Source: Candidatus Avimonas faecium | GTDB lineage: Bacteria > Bacillota > Clostridia > Oscillospirales > Acutalibacteraceae | Reading direction: 5' to 3' | Length of the DNA: 46,324 bases | Assembly: GCA_904419005.1 (NCBI GenBank) | Contig: CAJFQI010000012.1 | Span: 1-46,324, forward strand | Part shown: positions 29,096 through 36,738 of the stretch, piece by piece | Numbering within the stretch: the stretch's first letter is position 1 | Layout of the letters: each line of letters starts with the position of its first letter | Notes under the pieces: model-generated | Database searches by the model: none | The model's input: only the letters and a program-made list of their open reading frames with translations | Told to the model about the DNA's origin: nothing | Made by a program: the position numbers and the translations under genes

Positions 29096-29437
29096 ATGCC
29101 CGGAACCAGAAAGCTCGGCCGCCCCACGGCCCACCGCACCGCCATGCTCCGAGCGATGGTGACCTTCCTGCTTGAGAAGGGCCGCATTGAAACCACGGTC
29201 ACCCGCGCCAAAGAGGTGCGCTCCCTGACCGAGAAGATGATTACGATTGCGAAGAACCCGACGCTGTCCAACAAGCGCCTGGTCTTCTCCTTCGTCACCA
29301 AGGAGAGCGTAGCCAAGAAGCTGTTTGACGAGATCGCGCCGAAATACGCGGACTGCAACGGCGGCTATACCCGGATCGTCAAGACCGGCGCCCGCCGCGG
29401 CGACGCCGCCGAGATGGCGATTATTGAACTGAAATAA
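29096..29437 (+). CDS. rplQ: 50S ribosomal protein L17
   Basis: 113 residues. [20 protein letters not shown] and [20 protein letters not shown] identify L17, at the tunnel exit. The start follows GGAGGAAAAGGAG. It is the last gene of the cluster; a perfect terminator follows 61 bases downstream. Confidence 0.97.
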   Translation: MPGTRKLGRPTAHRTAMLRAMVTFLLEKGRIETTVTRAKEVRSLTEKMITIAKNPTLSNKRLVFSFVTKESVAKKLFDEIAPKYADCNGGYTRIVKTGARRGDAAEMAIIELK

Positions 29438-29498
29438 GCGGGGCCGGGCGGCAACGCGCCGCCAAGCCCTGAAAGCTTCAGCAATTCCCCCAAATGCC

Positions 29499-29533
29499 AA
29501 AGATGCGGCGCTGCCAAGCGCCGCATCTTTTTT
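29499..29533 (+). terminator. Terminator of the ribosomal supercluster
   Basis: AAAGATGCGGCGCT (29499-29512) pairs with AGCGCCGCATCTTT (29517-29530) around GCCA, and a T-run follows. It is a perfect 14-bp stem marking the end of the rpsJ-rplQ transcript. Confidence 0.95.
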
Positions 29534-29701
29534 GCATAGATACCCGCGGGCGGGAAAGGCCTATCCAACGGGTACGCTGGGGGACGGGCTTCCGGAAAAA
29601 GCGCCCGGGGATGGCGGGCGCCGGGGAAATGTGCTATACTGGCTGCGGATGCACCCGCCCAGAGGCCGGCGGGCGCACAGAGCGCGGGAGGGAGAGGACC
29701 A

Positions 29702-30511
29702 ATGCAGGAAGAGAAGAAAACCGCCTTCAGCCATCCAGAAGAGGCCGCCCCTTACCTTCCCCCCAAAAAGGGGGACGGCGCGCAGGAGCGCCGCCGGGAG
29801 GAGGCGGCGTCTGCCCACCGGCAGCTGATCGGGGCGGCAGCCGGGGCGATGGTGCTCCTGCTGGCGCTGCTGGCCGGCATCCTGGTCTACCAGGCGGTGC
29901 AGCCCCAGGGGCTCCCCGGACGCTCCCTATTGGAATTTGAGGGCCTGACTTACGAGAAAATCGAAGAGGAAGAGGAAATCACCGCGCTGGGCCTTTCCCA
30001 GCCGCTGACGCAGGCAGACTGCGGGCAGGAGGTCGCCGTGCTGACGCAGGGGGATTGGGCCGGCGCGGTCCTTTACCGCCTGCGCGAGGCGGACACCCGC
30101 GCCCTGCTGGCGGTGCAGAGGGACGGCGAAATCGCATTGTACCGCTTTTGCTATTTTTCGGACGACGCCGCCCATACCGGGAAGGAAATCCTGGACGTCC
30201 TCACAGACGGCACCGAACTGGAGGGGGTGGACTGCTACGGCAGCACCGGCGGCTGGTCCCGCCTGCTGCGGGGCAAAGAGGAGCTTGCTTCGTTTGAGGA
30301 GCTGTTCTCCTCCCTGTCGCCCGCGGCCGATGCCGATCCCCTGCGTACCCGCATGGAGCAGGCCTCCTGGGACACCATGCTGACCCTGCGCTGCGCCAAT
30401 GGGCTGACCTTCCACCTGAGCGTGTACAGCGGCCTGAAGATCGCCGCCGGCTTCCGCAGCATCTACCCCCTCCCCGACGCGCTGCTCACACTGATCGGCG
30501 CGGAGGAATAG
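29702..30511 (+). CDS. Single-pass membrane-anchored protein of unknown function
   Basis: 269 residues. The N-terminal 40 residues are charged and proline-rich and should be cytoplasmic. One transmembrane segment (GAMVLLLALLAGILVYQAV) covers about residues 49-67, and the rest would be outside the cell. The external part has two cysteines (in QADCGQEV and GVDCYGSTGG) and reads like a small globular alpha/beta domain with no catalytic motif I recognise. The start follows GGGAGGGAGAGG. A TATACT box at 29635-29640 may be its -10, with a poor -35. It stands alone between the r-protein terminator and a converging minus-strand operon. Confidence 0.7.
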   Translation: MQEEKKTAFSHPEEAAPYLPPKKGDGAQERRREEAASAHRQLIGAAAGAMVLLLALLAGILVYQAVQPQGLPGRSLLEFEGLTYEKIEEEEEITALGLSQPLTQADCGQEVAVLTQGDWAGAVLYRLREADTRALLAVQRDGEIALYRFCYFSDDAAHTGKEILDVLTDGTELEGVDCYGSTGGWSRLLRGKEELASFEELFSSLSPAADADPLRTRMEQASWDTMLTLRCANGLTFHLSVYSGLKIAAGFRSIYPLPDALLTLIGAEE

Positions 30512-30637
30512 CCGGCCCCATGGCGCTTATCGCGTTTGAGTGCGCTTCCCCGACGGGCGGCGCTCCCGCAGCTTGCGGCGGGAAAGAGCCGCTGCGCGGA
30601 ACGGGACGCGGAAAAGGCTGCCAGGAAAAATATACCG

Positions 30638-30678
30638 AAAAAGGGCTCGCTGCAAAATCCACCTTTTGCAGCGAGCCC
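30638..30678 (-). terminator. Terminator of the GntR-ABC operon
   Basis: GGGCTCGCTGCAAAA (30643-30657) pairs with TTTTGCAGCGAGCCC (30664-30678), a perfect 15-bp stem. Read on the minus strand it is followed by TTTTT (30642-30638). The interval 30512-30794 contains nothing else I can identify; the plus-strand gene at 29702 has no terminator of its own and may share this hairpin. Confidence 0.85.
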
Positions 30679-30794
30679 TGCGCTTTGCTTATAGGCCGTA
30701 CCGCGGCCCGGCTTCTGCGCCCCGGCGGCACAAGCCGATGCTCCCCCTCGCACGGAGGGAGATGTTCCGGCGCCCCGCGCCAGTATGCCGTGGG

Positions 30795-31454
30795 TCAATA
30801 CTCCGTACGGCGCAGGATCCCGGTCGAAATGCGGATGGAAGCGGCCAGGCACAGCAGCAAAAACAGCGCCAGGAGGTAGGGGAGGGCGGCCGGGAGGAAA
30901 GCCGGCATGGTCAGCCCCTGCCATACGGCTTCGGGGACCAGGAATTTCAGCAGCGCCACGGCCGCCATGGGGACGGCGCAGACCAGCAGGATCATCAGCC
31001 GGCTTTTGTTCACCCCGAATTTATAAAACAGGGGGAAAAGGATGGACACCATCAGCAGCGCAGCCCCCATGCTGATCAGGAAGGAGGTCAGGACGCCTTC
31101 CGGCCGGAGGATTTCCCGATCAAAAAGGGGGGCAAACAGGAGGTTGAGCAGCGCAAGCGCCGCGCTCCCCGCCGTGCCGACCAGGAGGGTGAGCAGGTAG
31201 CGGGAAAGCACGATGCGGCCGGGCGGGACAGGGGAGGCGGCAAGCAGCTTGCCAAAGTTGACCTGCTCGTCGTAGGCGAAGCAGTTGGTCGCCATCAGGA
31301 AGAGCAGGACGGAAAAAAACGAGGACAGAAAAAGCGTGCCGTCCGCGGCGAAGGCAAACAGGCCGAAAAGGACGACGAGATACACTGCCATCAGGCGCAT
31401 CTGCTTTTTTATCAGCGCCCAGTCCTTTTTCATCAGCCCCAGGATCTCGTTCAT
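30795..31454 (-). CDS. ABC-2 type transporter permease
   Basis: 219 residues with about six hydrophobic segments, starting MNEILGLMKKDWALIKKQMR. It resembles the small ABC-2 permeases (ABC2_membrane_5 type) that pair with a separately encoded ATPase. The adjacent ATPase gene ends 16 bases upstream. The start at 31454 is chosen for the AAAGGAG just before it; an in-frame extension to 31598 overlaps the ATPase gene. It is likely an exporter controlled by the YtrA-type regulator upstream; the substrate is unknown. Confidence 0.85.
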   Translation of the reverse strand: MNEILGLMKKDWALIKKQMRLMAVYLVVLFGLFAFAADGTLFLSSFFSVLLFLMATNCFAYDEQVNFGKLLAASPVPPGRIVLSRYLLTLLVGTAGSAALALLNLLFAPLFDREILRPEGVLTSFLISMGAALLMVSILFPLFYKFGVNKSRLMILLVCAVPMAAVALLKFLVPEAVWQGLTMPAFLPAALPYLLALFLLLCLAASIRISTGILRRTEY

Positions 31455-31470
31455 GGTTGGCTCACTCCTT

Positions 31471-32352
31471 TCACAGGCCGGGATGCGCCCCGGCCCGGGA
31501 TGCGCGGGTAAAAAACAGCAGGATATCCTCAATCGTGGGCCGCTCGACAGACAATCCGGCGAAGGCGGCCTGGCGGCGGCTTTTGGCCAGCGCCTCAAAC
31601 CCGTATTCGTTGGTGCGCACCCCGATCAGCAGGTTTTTGTCCAGCTTGGCAAGCTGGGCGGCGCTGCCCTTGAGGAGGACGTACTGCTCCCGGAGAAGGT
31701 CCTTTTCCTCGTGGAAAAGCAGCTTCCCCTGGTCAATCAGGGCGATGGTGTCCGCCACCTTCTCAAGGTCGCTGGTAATGTGGGAGGACAGGACGATGGC
31801 GTGGTGCTCGTCCTGGAGGAACTCCAGGAACATATCAAGGATTTCGTCCCGCACCAGCGGATCCAGCCCGCTGGTGGGCTCGTCAAGCAGGAGCAGGCGG
31901 GGGTGGTGGGCCATGGCGGCCGCGATCGCCAGCTTCATCTTCATCCCGCGGGAAAACTCCTTGACCGCCTTTGCTGCGGGCAGGGAGAAGCGGTCCAGCA
32001 GCCGGGCAAAGCCGGCGGGATCCCAGCCGGCGTAAAGGGCGCCCATGTACCCGCTGATCTGCCGGGGGGTGAGGATCTCGTGGAAGCAGGGCTCGTCAAA
32101 CACGACCCCGATCTGCGCCTTGATCTCCCGTTCGCTTTCCCGGTTGTCCATCCCGAAAATGCGGATGGATCCCGCGTCCCGGCGGATCAGGTTGAGGATA
32201 AGCTTCAGCGTGGTGCTTTTCCCCGCGCCGTTGGCGCCGACCAGGCCGGTGATGGTGCCGTCCTCAATGGTCAGGCTGAGATCCTGCAGGCAAAAACCGG
32301 CGTATTCCTTGCGCAGGCCCTGGATTTCCAGAACAGGCTGGGTGACAGACAT
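31471..32352 (-). CDS. ABC transporter ATP-binding protein
   Basis: 293 residues. Walker A VGANGAGKSTT, Q-loop VVFDEPCFHEILT, signature EFSRGMKMKLAIA (a divergent LSGGQ, normal for this group), Walker B LLLLDEPTSGLD and switch SSHIT are all present. A C-terminal extension of about 80 residues follows, as in YtrB/BcrA-like ATPases. The start at 32352 follows AGAGGAG. It probably pairs with the ABC-2 permease downstream. Between this gene and the regulator lie a tiny ORF and a GC-rich hairpin. Confidence 0.92.
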   Translation of the reverse strand: MSVTQPVLEIQGLRKEYAGFCLQDLSLTIEDGTITGLVGANGAGKSTTLKLILNLIRRDAGSIRIFGMDNRESEREIKAQIGVVFDEPCFHEILTPRQISGYMGALYAGWDPAGFARLLDRFSLPAAKAVKEFSRGMKMKLAIAAAMAHHPRLLLLDEPTSGLDPLVRDEILDMFLEFLQDEHHAIVLSSHITSDLEKVADTIALIDQGKLLFHEEKDLLREQYVLLKGSAAQLAKLDKNLLIGVRTNEYGFEALAKSRRQAAFAGLSVERPTIEDILLFFTRASRAGAHPGL

Positions 32353-32445
32353 GGGGATTCTCCTCTCTGTTTTATGGCGGGTGGTGTTTGCAGCCCGCGG
32401 CGGGCAGCGCAGCGGAGGGGAGGGAAAAATAGGCACACCGAACCA

Positions 32446-32494
32446 AGCCCTCCGTCCCTGCGGCCGGCCAGCCGGCGCCGGCGGGGAGGGCTTT
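32446..32494 (-). repeat. Intercistronic hairpin upstream of the ABC ATPase gene
   Basis: AAGCCCTCC and GGAGGGCTT flank a GC-rich palindromic core, giving a strong stem-loop just after the 12-codon ORF. On the minus strand no T-tract follows, so it may be a processing, stability or attenuation element rather than a terminator. Limits are approximate. Confidence 0.5.
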
Positions 32495-32496
32495 TC

Positions 32497-32535
32497 TCAG
32501 CGGAAGCCGCTTGCGGATAGGCGGAAACGTGCCAT
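32497..32535 (-). CDS. Possible 12-residue leader peptide
   Basis: ATG at 32533-32535 encodes MARFRLSASGFR and then a TGA. An excellent ribosome site, AGGAGG, ends five bases upstream. It lies 24 bases after the GntR gene stop and runs directly into the hairpin before the ABC ATPase gene. The arrangement is like leader peptides that sense ribosome stalling and control transporter genes, but no homologue is known to me. Confidence 0.4.
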   Translation of the reverse strand: MARFRLSASGFR

Positions 32536-32559
32536 GGCCGCCTCCTGAGGGAAAACGGG

Positions 32560-32967
32560 TCAGCCCTGCGGGTAGCCCCCGCCGTCCTCCTCCGGCTCGT
32601 CCTCGTACAGCAGCGCGAGCAGCTCCGTCAGCTCCTGCCGGCTGATTCCGGCCGCTTTCGCGGCGGCCACCGCCTGCGTCAGGTGCTGCTCAAGCGCCCG
32701 GCGCTGCTCTTCCCGAAGAAGCTCCAGATTCTGCGGGGCGACAAAGCTCCCTTTGCCGGACATCGTGACGATGAAGCCGTCCCTCTCCAATTCCTCATAC
32801 GCCCGCTTGGTTGTGATGACGCTGATCCGCAGCTCTTTGGCCAGCAGGCGGATGGAGGGGAGGGGCTCTCCCTCGGCCAGCTCCCCCGAGAGGATGGCGT
32901 TCTTGATCTGGACGACGATTTGCTCGTAGATCGGGGCTTCTCCGGTGTTGCGGATGATGATGTTCAA
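32560..32967 (-). CDS. GntR-family transcriptional regulator, YtrA subfamily
   Basis: 135 residues. The N-terminal winged helix is clear: APIYEQIVVQIKNAILSGEL, PSIRLLAKELRISVITTKRA and YEELERDGFIVTMSGKGSFV. The short helical C-terminal part is for dimerisation and lacks a ligand domain, as in YtrA regulators, which usually repress an adjacent ABC transporter operon. The start is TTG at 32965-32967 behind GGAGGGG. A near-perfect 33-base palindrome overlaps its promoter, consistent with autoregulation. Confidence 0.92.
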   Translation of the reverse strand: MNIIIRNTGEAPIYEQIVVQIKNAILSGELAEGEPLPSIRLLAKELRISVITTKRAYEELERDGFIVTMSGKGSFVAPQNLELLREEQRRALEQHLTQAVAAAKAAGISRQELTELLALLYEDEPEEDGGGYPQG

Positions 32968-32983
32968 AGCGTCCCCTCCGTGT

Positions 32984-33016
32984 ATCTACTGTGCATATAG
33001 TATATACACAGTAGAT
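32984..33016 (-). promoter_or_regulatory. GntR operator palindrome
   Basis: ATCTACTGTG (32984-32993) and CACAGTAGAT (33007-33016) are perfect inverted arms. The 13-base centre is also nearly palindromic, broken only at a few positions. It covers the -10 and the spacer of the regulator promoter, so a bound dimer (or two) would block RNA polymerase. Confidence 0.8.
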
Positions 33017-33028
33017 CCGGGCTGTCAA
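32999..33028 (-). promoter_or_regulatory. Promoter of the gntR-ABC operon
   Basis: On the minus strand TTGACA (33028-33023) and TATACT (33004-32999) are 18 bases apart. The operator palindrome overlaps the -10. The transcript would start about 25 bases before the TTG start codon. Confidence 0.8.
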
Positions 33029-33136
33029 GAGGAAAATCGCGGAAAGCCAAAATTTTTATGGCCGGCCTGCCCGGCAGCCCCGTAAACCTCCCCGCTGTCC
33101 GCCCCTCCCGCCGGGATGGCGGGTCCGGGAGGCGCG

Positions 33137-33180
33137 AAAAACCCGGCCCTTCCGCCTGTCAAGGCGGAAGGGCCGGGTTT
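33137..33180 (-). terminator. Terminator of thiT
   Basis: A perfect 18-bp stem, AAACCCGGCCCTTCCGCC with GGCGGAAGGGCCGGGTTT, around a six-base loop. On the minus strand it ends in TTTTT. It lies 38 bases after the thiT stop. Confidence 0.92.
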
Positions 33181-33217
33181 GTGCTTTGCTTTATCGGCGG
33201 CGCCGGGTATCGGCCGC

Positions 33218-34240
33218 TTACCGCGCCTGCCGCTTGGCCCGGTTCCGGAACACGAGGAAGCCGGCCGCCGCCAGCACGCAGAGGGTCACGAGGACAATCT
33301 GCGTCCAGCCCTCGGCGTCGGGGGCGCCCTCCCGGAAGGTCAGGACAATAAACGCCACATCAAACGCCGCCGCGGCGACCACCCCGATAAAGGGCAGGGA
33401 GCGGAAAAAGCCCTTGAGGTCGGTATCGTTGTCCGCCGGCACGCGGGAGGCCAGCCAGGAGAACAGGACGAACAGCGCGATGCCGATCACCGTCACCGCC
33501 GCCACCAGCCCCCAATTGGCCTGGGTGATGCCGGTGATGTCGAAATCGCCGGTTTCCGGGTTTTGCAGCCGGACGGCGATGTGCTGGATATCAAACACCG
33601 CCGCGATGGCGAGCGCCGCTTTGCCCAGCCCCGAGAGGAGGATCGCCGGGTCGGGCTTTTTGGCCTGGGGCGCGGCGCGGGTGATCGATTCGCTGCGGAA
33701 GTCCAGCGCCCGGCAGAGGTAGACCGCGCCGATCACCGTCACCAGGGTTTCCGGCACCATGTAGGTGGCGTTGTAGGCCAGCGAATACAGCAGCGCCTGG
33801 GTGTCGGGGATGGAGAGCCCGGCCCACACCGTGCAGCCGGAGATCACATGGCAGATATAGCGCAGCGCGCAGGCCAGGACCGTGCCGGCCGCGAGCTCCG
33901 CCCCCTGGCTGCCCAGCTTGCCGCGGAACACGCCGCCCAGGCCGAGCACCGTGAAGGCGATGACATAGTCGAACAGCAGGATCATGACCACGGCCCAGAC
34001 CGACGTGCCGTAGGACAGGTTGTTCATCCCCATCAGCAGCTGGAGCAGGCTGAACGCCAGCGCTGTGAACGACCCCCAGGCTACGCCGTAACGGTAGGCG
34101 ATCAGGATGATGGGGAGCATGCTGAAGGCCGTGATGCTCCCGCCGTAGGGCAGGTCGACCACCTTAATCATGCTCAGGATGGTGGCGAACGCCAGCATGA
34201 TGGCGCTCTCCGTCAAACGGAGAGCCAGACGTTTTTGCAT
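33218..34240 (-). CDS. thiT: ECF transporter S component ThiT (thiamine) with a long C-terminal membrane extension
   Basis: 340 residues. Residues 1-185 match ThiT: ESAIMLAFATILSMIKVVDL, GGSITAFSMLPIILIAYRYG and a substrate-pocket region with Trp and Tyr residues. The upstream TPP riboswitch supports thiamine uptake. Typical ThiT proteins are about 180-200 residues. Here a further 150 residues carry an acidic loop and about four more membrane spans (AALAIAAVFDIQHIAV, GLVAAVTVIGIALFVLFSWL, FIGVVAAAAFDVAFIVL, IVLVTLCVLAAAGFLVF). The role of this extension is unknown. The start at 34240 follows AAAGGGG. It needs the shared ECF module, not encoded here. Confidence 0.88.
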   Translation of the reverse strand: MQKRLALRLTESAIMLAFATILSMIKVVDLPYGGSITAFSMLPIILIAYRYGVAWGSFTALAFSLLQLLMGMNNLSYGTSVWAVVMILLFDYVIAFTVLGLGGVFRGKLGSQGAELAAGTVLACALRYICHVISGCTVWAGLSIPDTQALLYSLAYNATYMVPETLVTVIGAVYLCRALDFRSESITRAAPQAKKPDPAILLSGLGKAALAIAAVFDIQHIAVRLQNPETGDFDITGITQANWGLVAAVTVIGIALFVLFSWLASRVPADNDTDLKGFFRSLPFIGVVAAAAFDVAFIVLTFREGAPDAEGWTQIVLVTLCVLAAAGFLVFRNRAKRQAR

Positions 34241-34314
34241 AAATGAAACCCCTTTCGCAACCCGGGGCCGTAGCCCCTGTTTGGGACGGCGCCGCCGCAG
34301 ACAATCCCGAGATG

Positions 34315-34345
34315 AAAAAAGCCTCCACCGTTTCTGGTGGAGGGC
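34315..34345 (-). terminator. Riboswitch expression-platform terminator before thiT
   Basis: On the minus strand CCCTCCACC pairs with GGTGGAGG(C), followed by TTTTTT (34320-34315). It lies between the TPP aptamer and thiT, the expected position for a transcription-terminating thiamine riboswitch. Confidence 0.88.
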
Positions 34346-34398
34346 TTAGCCGGCACAGGCTCCCGCGCGCGGAGCCCCGCGCGCGCAAACGCTATGTA

Positions 34399-34488
34399 AC
34401 ATCCCTCCGCCGGTATTATCCGGATCAGGTTCAGGGTTTAGAGCCGCGGGCTCCCTCTCAGCCGGCCGATCCGCCAGCACCCCTTGTC
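34399..34488 (-). ncRNA. TPP riboswitch (THI element)
   Basis: On the minus strand the canonical thi-box blocks appear in order: GACAAGGGGTGCT, CTGAGAGGGA, ACCCTGAACCTGATCCGG and ATAATACCGGCGGAGGGATG. The aptamer binds thiamine pyrophosphate. The downstream terminator suggests that high TPP switches thiT off by premature termination. A GC-rich hairpin between aptamer and terminator (about 34345-34390) may be part of the switch. Confidence 0.96.
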
Positions 34489-34534
34489 TTTTTGTGGCTG
34501 CATTTCCGTCTGGCGGGAATCCCCGCCGCCTATT

Positions 34535-34563
34535 ACTATAGCGGCTTTTCCGTGCTTTGTCAA
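34535..34563 (-). promoter_or_regulatory. thiT promoter
   Basis: On the minus strand TTGACA (34563-34558), 17 bases, then TATAGT (34540-34535), about 45 bases before the TPP aptamer. A near-ideal housekeeping promoter. Confidence 0.88.
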
Positions 34564-34708
34564 GCGCGGGCGGGAGAAGAGGCAGGGATCATCTACCGGG
34601 TGCAGGGAAGCGGGATGCTCCTTGCCAAGGGGAGCGGGCAGGAGGAAAGCAGCGGGGTAAAAATTATCCCGATGGTGGTGCCTCACGACGGGGTGAGCAC
34701 GCGGAGCT

Positions 34709-34861
34709 TTGAAAGGGCCCAGGGGGGCGGAAGGGTTCAGCGGACAGAACGGCTGCCTGACGGTGCAAAATTCGTACGGGCCGACGGAGCAGGAGGTGGA
34801 GATCGTGGAGAGGCTGAAAGAGCCCGAAGCGGCCTCCCAGCCGGAGCCGGCAGCCGACTGA
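34709..34861 (+). CDS. Possible small protein or gene fragment, 50 residues
   Basis: From a TTG at 34709 the frame encodes a peptide containing NGCLTVQNSYGPTEQEVEIV followed by an acidic, proline-rich tail and a TGA. The composition looks protein-like, unlike other frames nearby. The start is weak (GGAG only two bases away) and a stop lies 15 bases upstream, so it may be a gene fragment. The rest of 34564-35052 shows nothing recognisable. Confidence 0.25.
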   Translation: MKGPRGAEGFSGQNGCLTVQNSYGPTEQEVEIVERLKEPEAASQPEPAAD

Positions 34862-35052
34862 CCGTGGGCCCGGAGGAAGAGGGCGGCCCCGGCATGGCGC
34901 GGGGAACGCCCCCGCGCTTTCTATGCGCTGGCGGGGAGTGGGCCCGGCCCTCGGAGAGCCGCCATATCCCGGCTCTGCGGCCACTTTTTTAGCGGTTCCG
35001 CCGGCCCGCCTGCCGTTTATTGGACGCAGGCAAGGAAAATTCAAATTCGTTC

Positions 35053-35081
35053 TTGACAAATCGGAAAATTCTGCGTATAAT
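35053..35081 (+). promoter_or_regulatory. tRNA-Arg promoter
   Basis: TTGACA (35053-35058), a 17-base spacer and TATAAT (35076-35081), both perfect consensus, 30 bases before the tRNA. Confidence 0.92.
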
Positions 35082-35111
35082 CTATACGTTGCTCAAATAA
35101 AGGGCAAATGT

Positions 35112-35188
35112 GCGCTCGTAGCTCAGCTGGATAGACTGTCTGACTACGAATCAGAAGGTCGGGGGTTCGAGTCCCTCCGGGCGCGCCA
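35112..35188 (+). tRNA. tRNA-Arg (anticodon ACG)
   Basis: 77 bases with encoded CCA. The acceptor GCGCTCG pairs with CGGGCGC. The anticodon arm TCTGA-CTACGAA-TCAGA places ACG in the loop; A34 is expected to be modified to inosine to read CGN codons. The T arm is GGGGG-TTCGAGT-CCCTC. The gene ends where the AT-rich element with an integrase begins, so its 3' half is the probable attachment site. Confidence 0.97.
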
Positions 35189-35197
35189 GGAACGTTG

Positions 35198-35235
35198 GAA
35201 TGATGCGGTTTTTGCGAACCGCATCATTCTTTTTT
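35198..35235 (+). terminator. Terminator after tRNA-Arg
   Basis: GAATGATGCGGTT (35198-35210) pairs with AACCGCATCATTC (35217-35229) around TTTGCG, followed by six T residues. It lies ten bases after the tRNA, probably already within the element. Confidence 0.92.
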
Positions 35236-35350
35236 GCTAACATTTCTGCTAACAAGTTGCTAACATGCATGGTAATTCGGTTTTCGTCTTCTCGCAAATT
35301 TGCTTTCCTCCATTTCTTAATTTTGCGGCTTGCTAACAGGATTGCTAACA
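35235..35350 (+). repeat. Five direct TGCTAACA repeats, candidate integrase arm sites
   Basis: TGCTAACA occurs at 35235, 35247, 35258, 35331 and 35343, all in the same orientation. Spacings of 11-12 bases inside the two groups equal about one helical turn. They sit between the tRNA attachment region and the integrase gene, where arm-type binding sites of tyrosine integrases are expected. Confidence 0.6.
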
Positions 35351-35359
35351 TGCAAAAGT

Positions 35360-36710
35360 TTATCCCTGTTTTGCAAGCAGCGCATCGAGTAGTTTTTTCT
35401 GCAATTCAGGATTGCTTTCGATGTCCTCCAACAGCGCTGTGACGGGATCGGTTTCGAGAGCGGCCGGCATAGATGGATGGCCGTAGAAATCTTTCTCTAT
35501 GTTGTCCATTAGCCGCGCTCTGCTTTTATTTTGCATGTGCGAATAGGTATCTGTCACCATCCCGGTAGAAGCATGACCGGTATCCCCCTGGACCGACTTA
35601 ATATCACCGCCGCTTAACGCCAGTTTATAGGTGGTACTGGAATGGCGGATTTCATGAAAAATGAGTTCTGGCAGATCCAAGGGCGTCTGCTCCTGCCACT
35701 TTTTGAACCATTTCTCACAAAGTTTGGGCTCGATAGGATACCCGTCTTCCAAGGCAAAAACCAGGTTAAAATCCTGGTAAGAGTCGCCCATGAAATCCTT
35801 TTCTTTTTCGATCCGCTTCTTACGCTGCTGCAGTTCCTCAGCAAGCGGCGTGGTGATATAAACGAATCGATCGCTGCTTTCTGTCTTCGGTTTTTTCAGG
35901 ATGAGAACAGATTTCTTGTTAGGGAATTTTTCGGGAAAAGTAAAGATCAAGCTGTCATGTGGAAGAATTTTTAGGGCCTCCTTACTAACTCGTTGCAGCG
36001 TCTTCTCAAAGTGAATGACCTTATGTTCAAAATCAATGCAATCCCAGGTAAGGCCCATTGCTTCCCCAATTCTTAAGGAACACACAAAAGCAAGGTGAAC
36101 CGCCAGATGGAGCAATTCATTGTCCATATCGGCGAGCGCTTGGAACACCATGTCTTTATCCCATATCGTCTTTTGTGGCTTGTTCTTTTTAGGCGCTTCG
36201 CAAATAACTGGTGACGATGATATTACTTTCCATTCAACAGCTTTGTCGAAGGCTTTTTTATGAATGACATGTATGTGACGAATAGTAGTAGAAGACAGAC
36301 AAGGGATTTCGGAGTCATCCTTTCCATAGCTTTTTGACCCGCCCACTTTTTTGGCCCTCAAATAATCATAAAGCATTTCGATATCCCGCGGAGTCACCTT
36401 TTGCATTTCCAAATCGCCTAAGATCGGCACAATATGATTTCGTATCATACTGACTGCGCCGGTATAGGTGTTGTACTGCCAATGCGACTTTGCATGGATA
36501 TTAACCCATTCTTCCAAAAAATCTTTGACCTTTTTTGCTGATGGAGAGACAAAGGTACTTTGTGTTTTTTTTGAATTCCACCTCCGCTTTGATTTTTTGT
36601 GCAGCAGTTTTGTCGCTAAAGGTCTCCCACTTCTGCTTTCTTTTTCCGGTTTCATCCGTATAGTCATAGATGACTACATATTTGCTGTTTCTTTTTTTGA
36701 TCATTGCCAT
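35360..36710 (-). pseudogene. int: Tyrosine integrase, frame interrupted at an A8 run
   Basis: The N-terminal arm-binding domain (MAMIKKRNSKYVVIYDYTDE) starts at 36710 behind GGAGG. The frame breaks at an eight-A run (36565-36572, minus strand). The core-binding domain (VKDFLEEWVNIHAKSHWQYN) and catalytic domain continue in the +1 frame. Removing one A gives a continuous 449-residue protein. Catalytic residues are present: Arg in CSLRIGEAMGLTW, Lys in KKPKTESSDR, HEIRHS, GHAS and the nucleophile Tyr in TDTYSHM. It resembles Tn916-type integrases and lies next to the tRNA. The break could be a true mutation, a homopolymer sequencing error, or slippage at the A-run; the sequence cannot decide. 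Confidence 0.85.
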
Positions 36711-36738
36711 AGTCAGCCTCCAATTTCTTGGCAGCCGG

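Noticed and set aside
34243-34992. Plus-strand frame through the TPP riboswitch region
   Set aside because: It overlaps an unmistakable riboswitch, terminator and promoter on the other strand and has no ribosome site.
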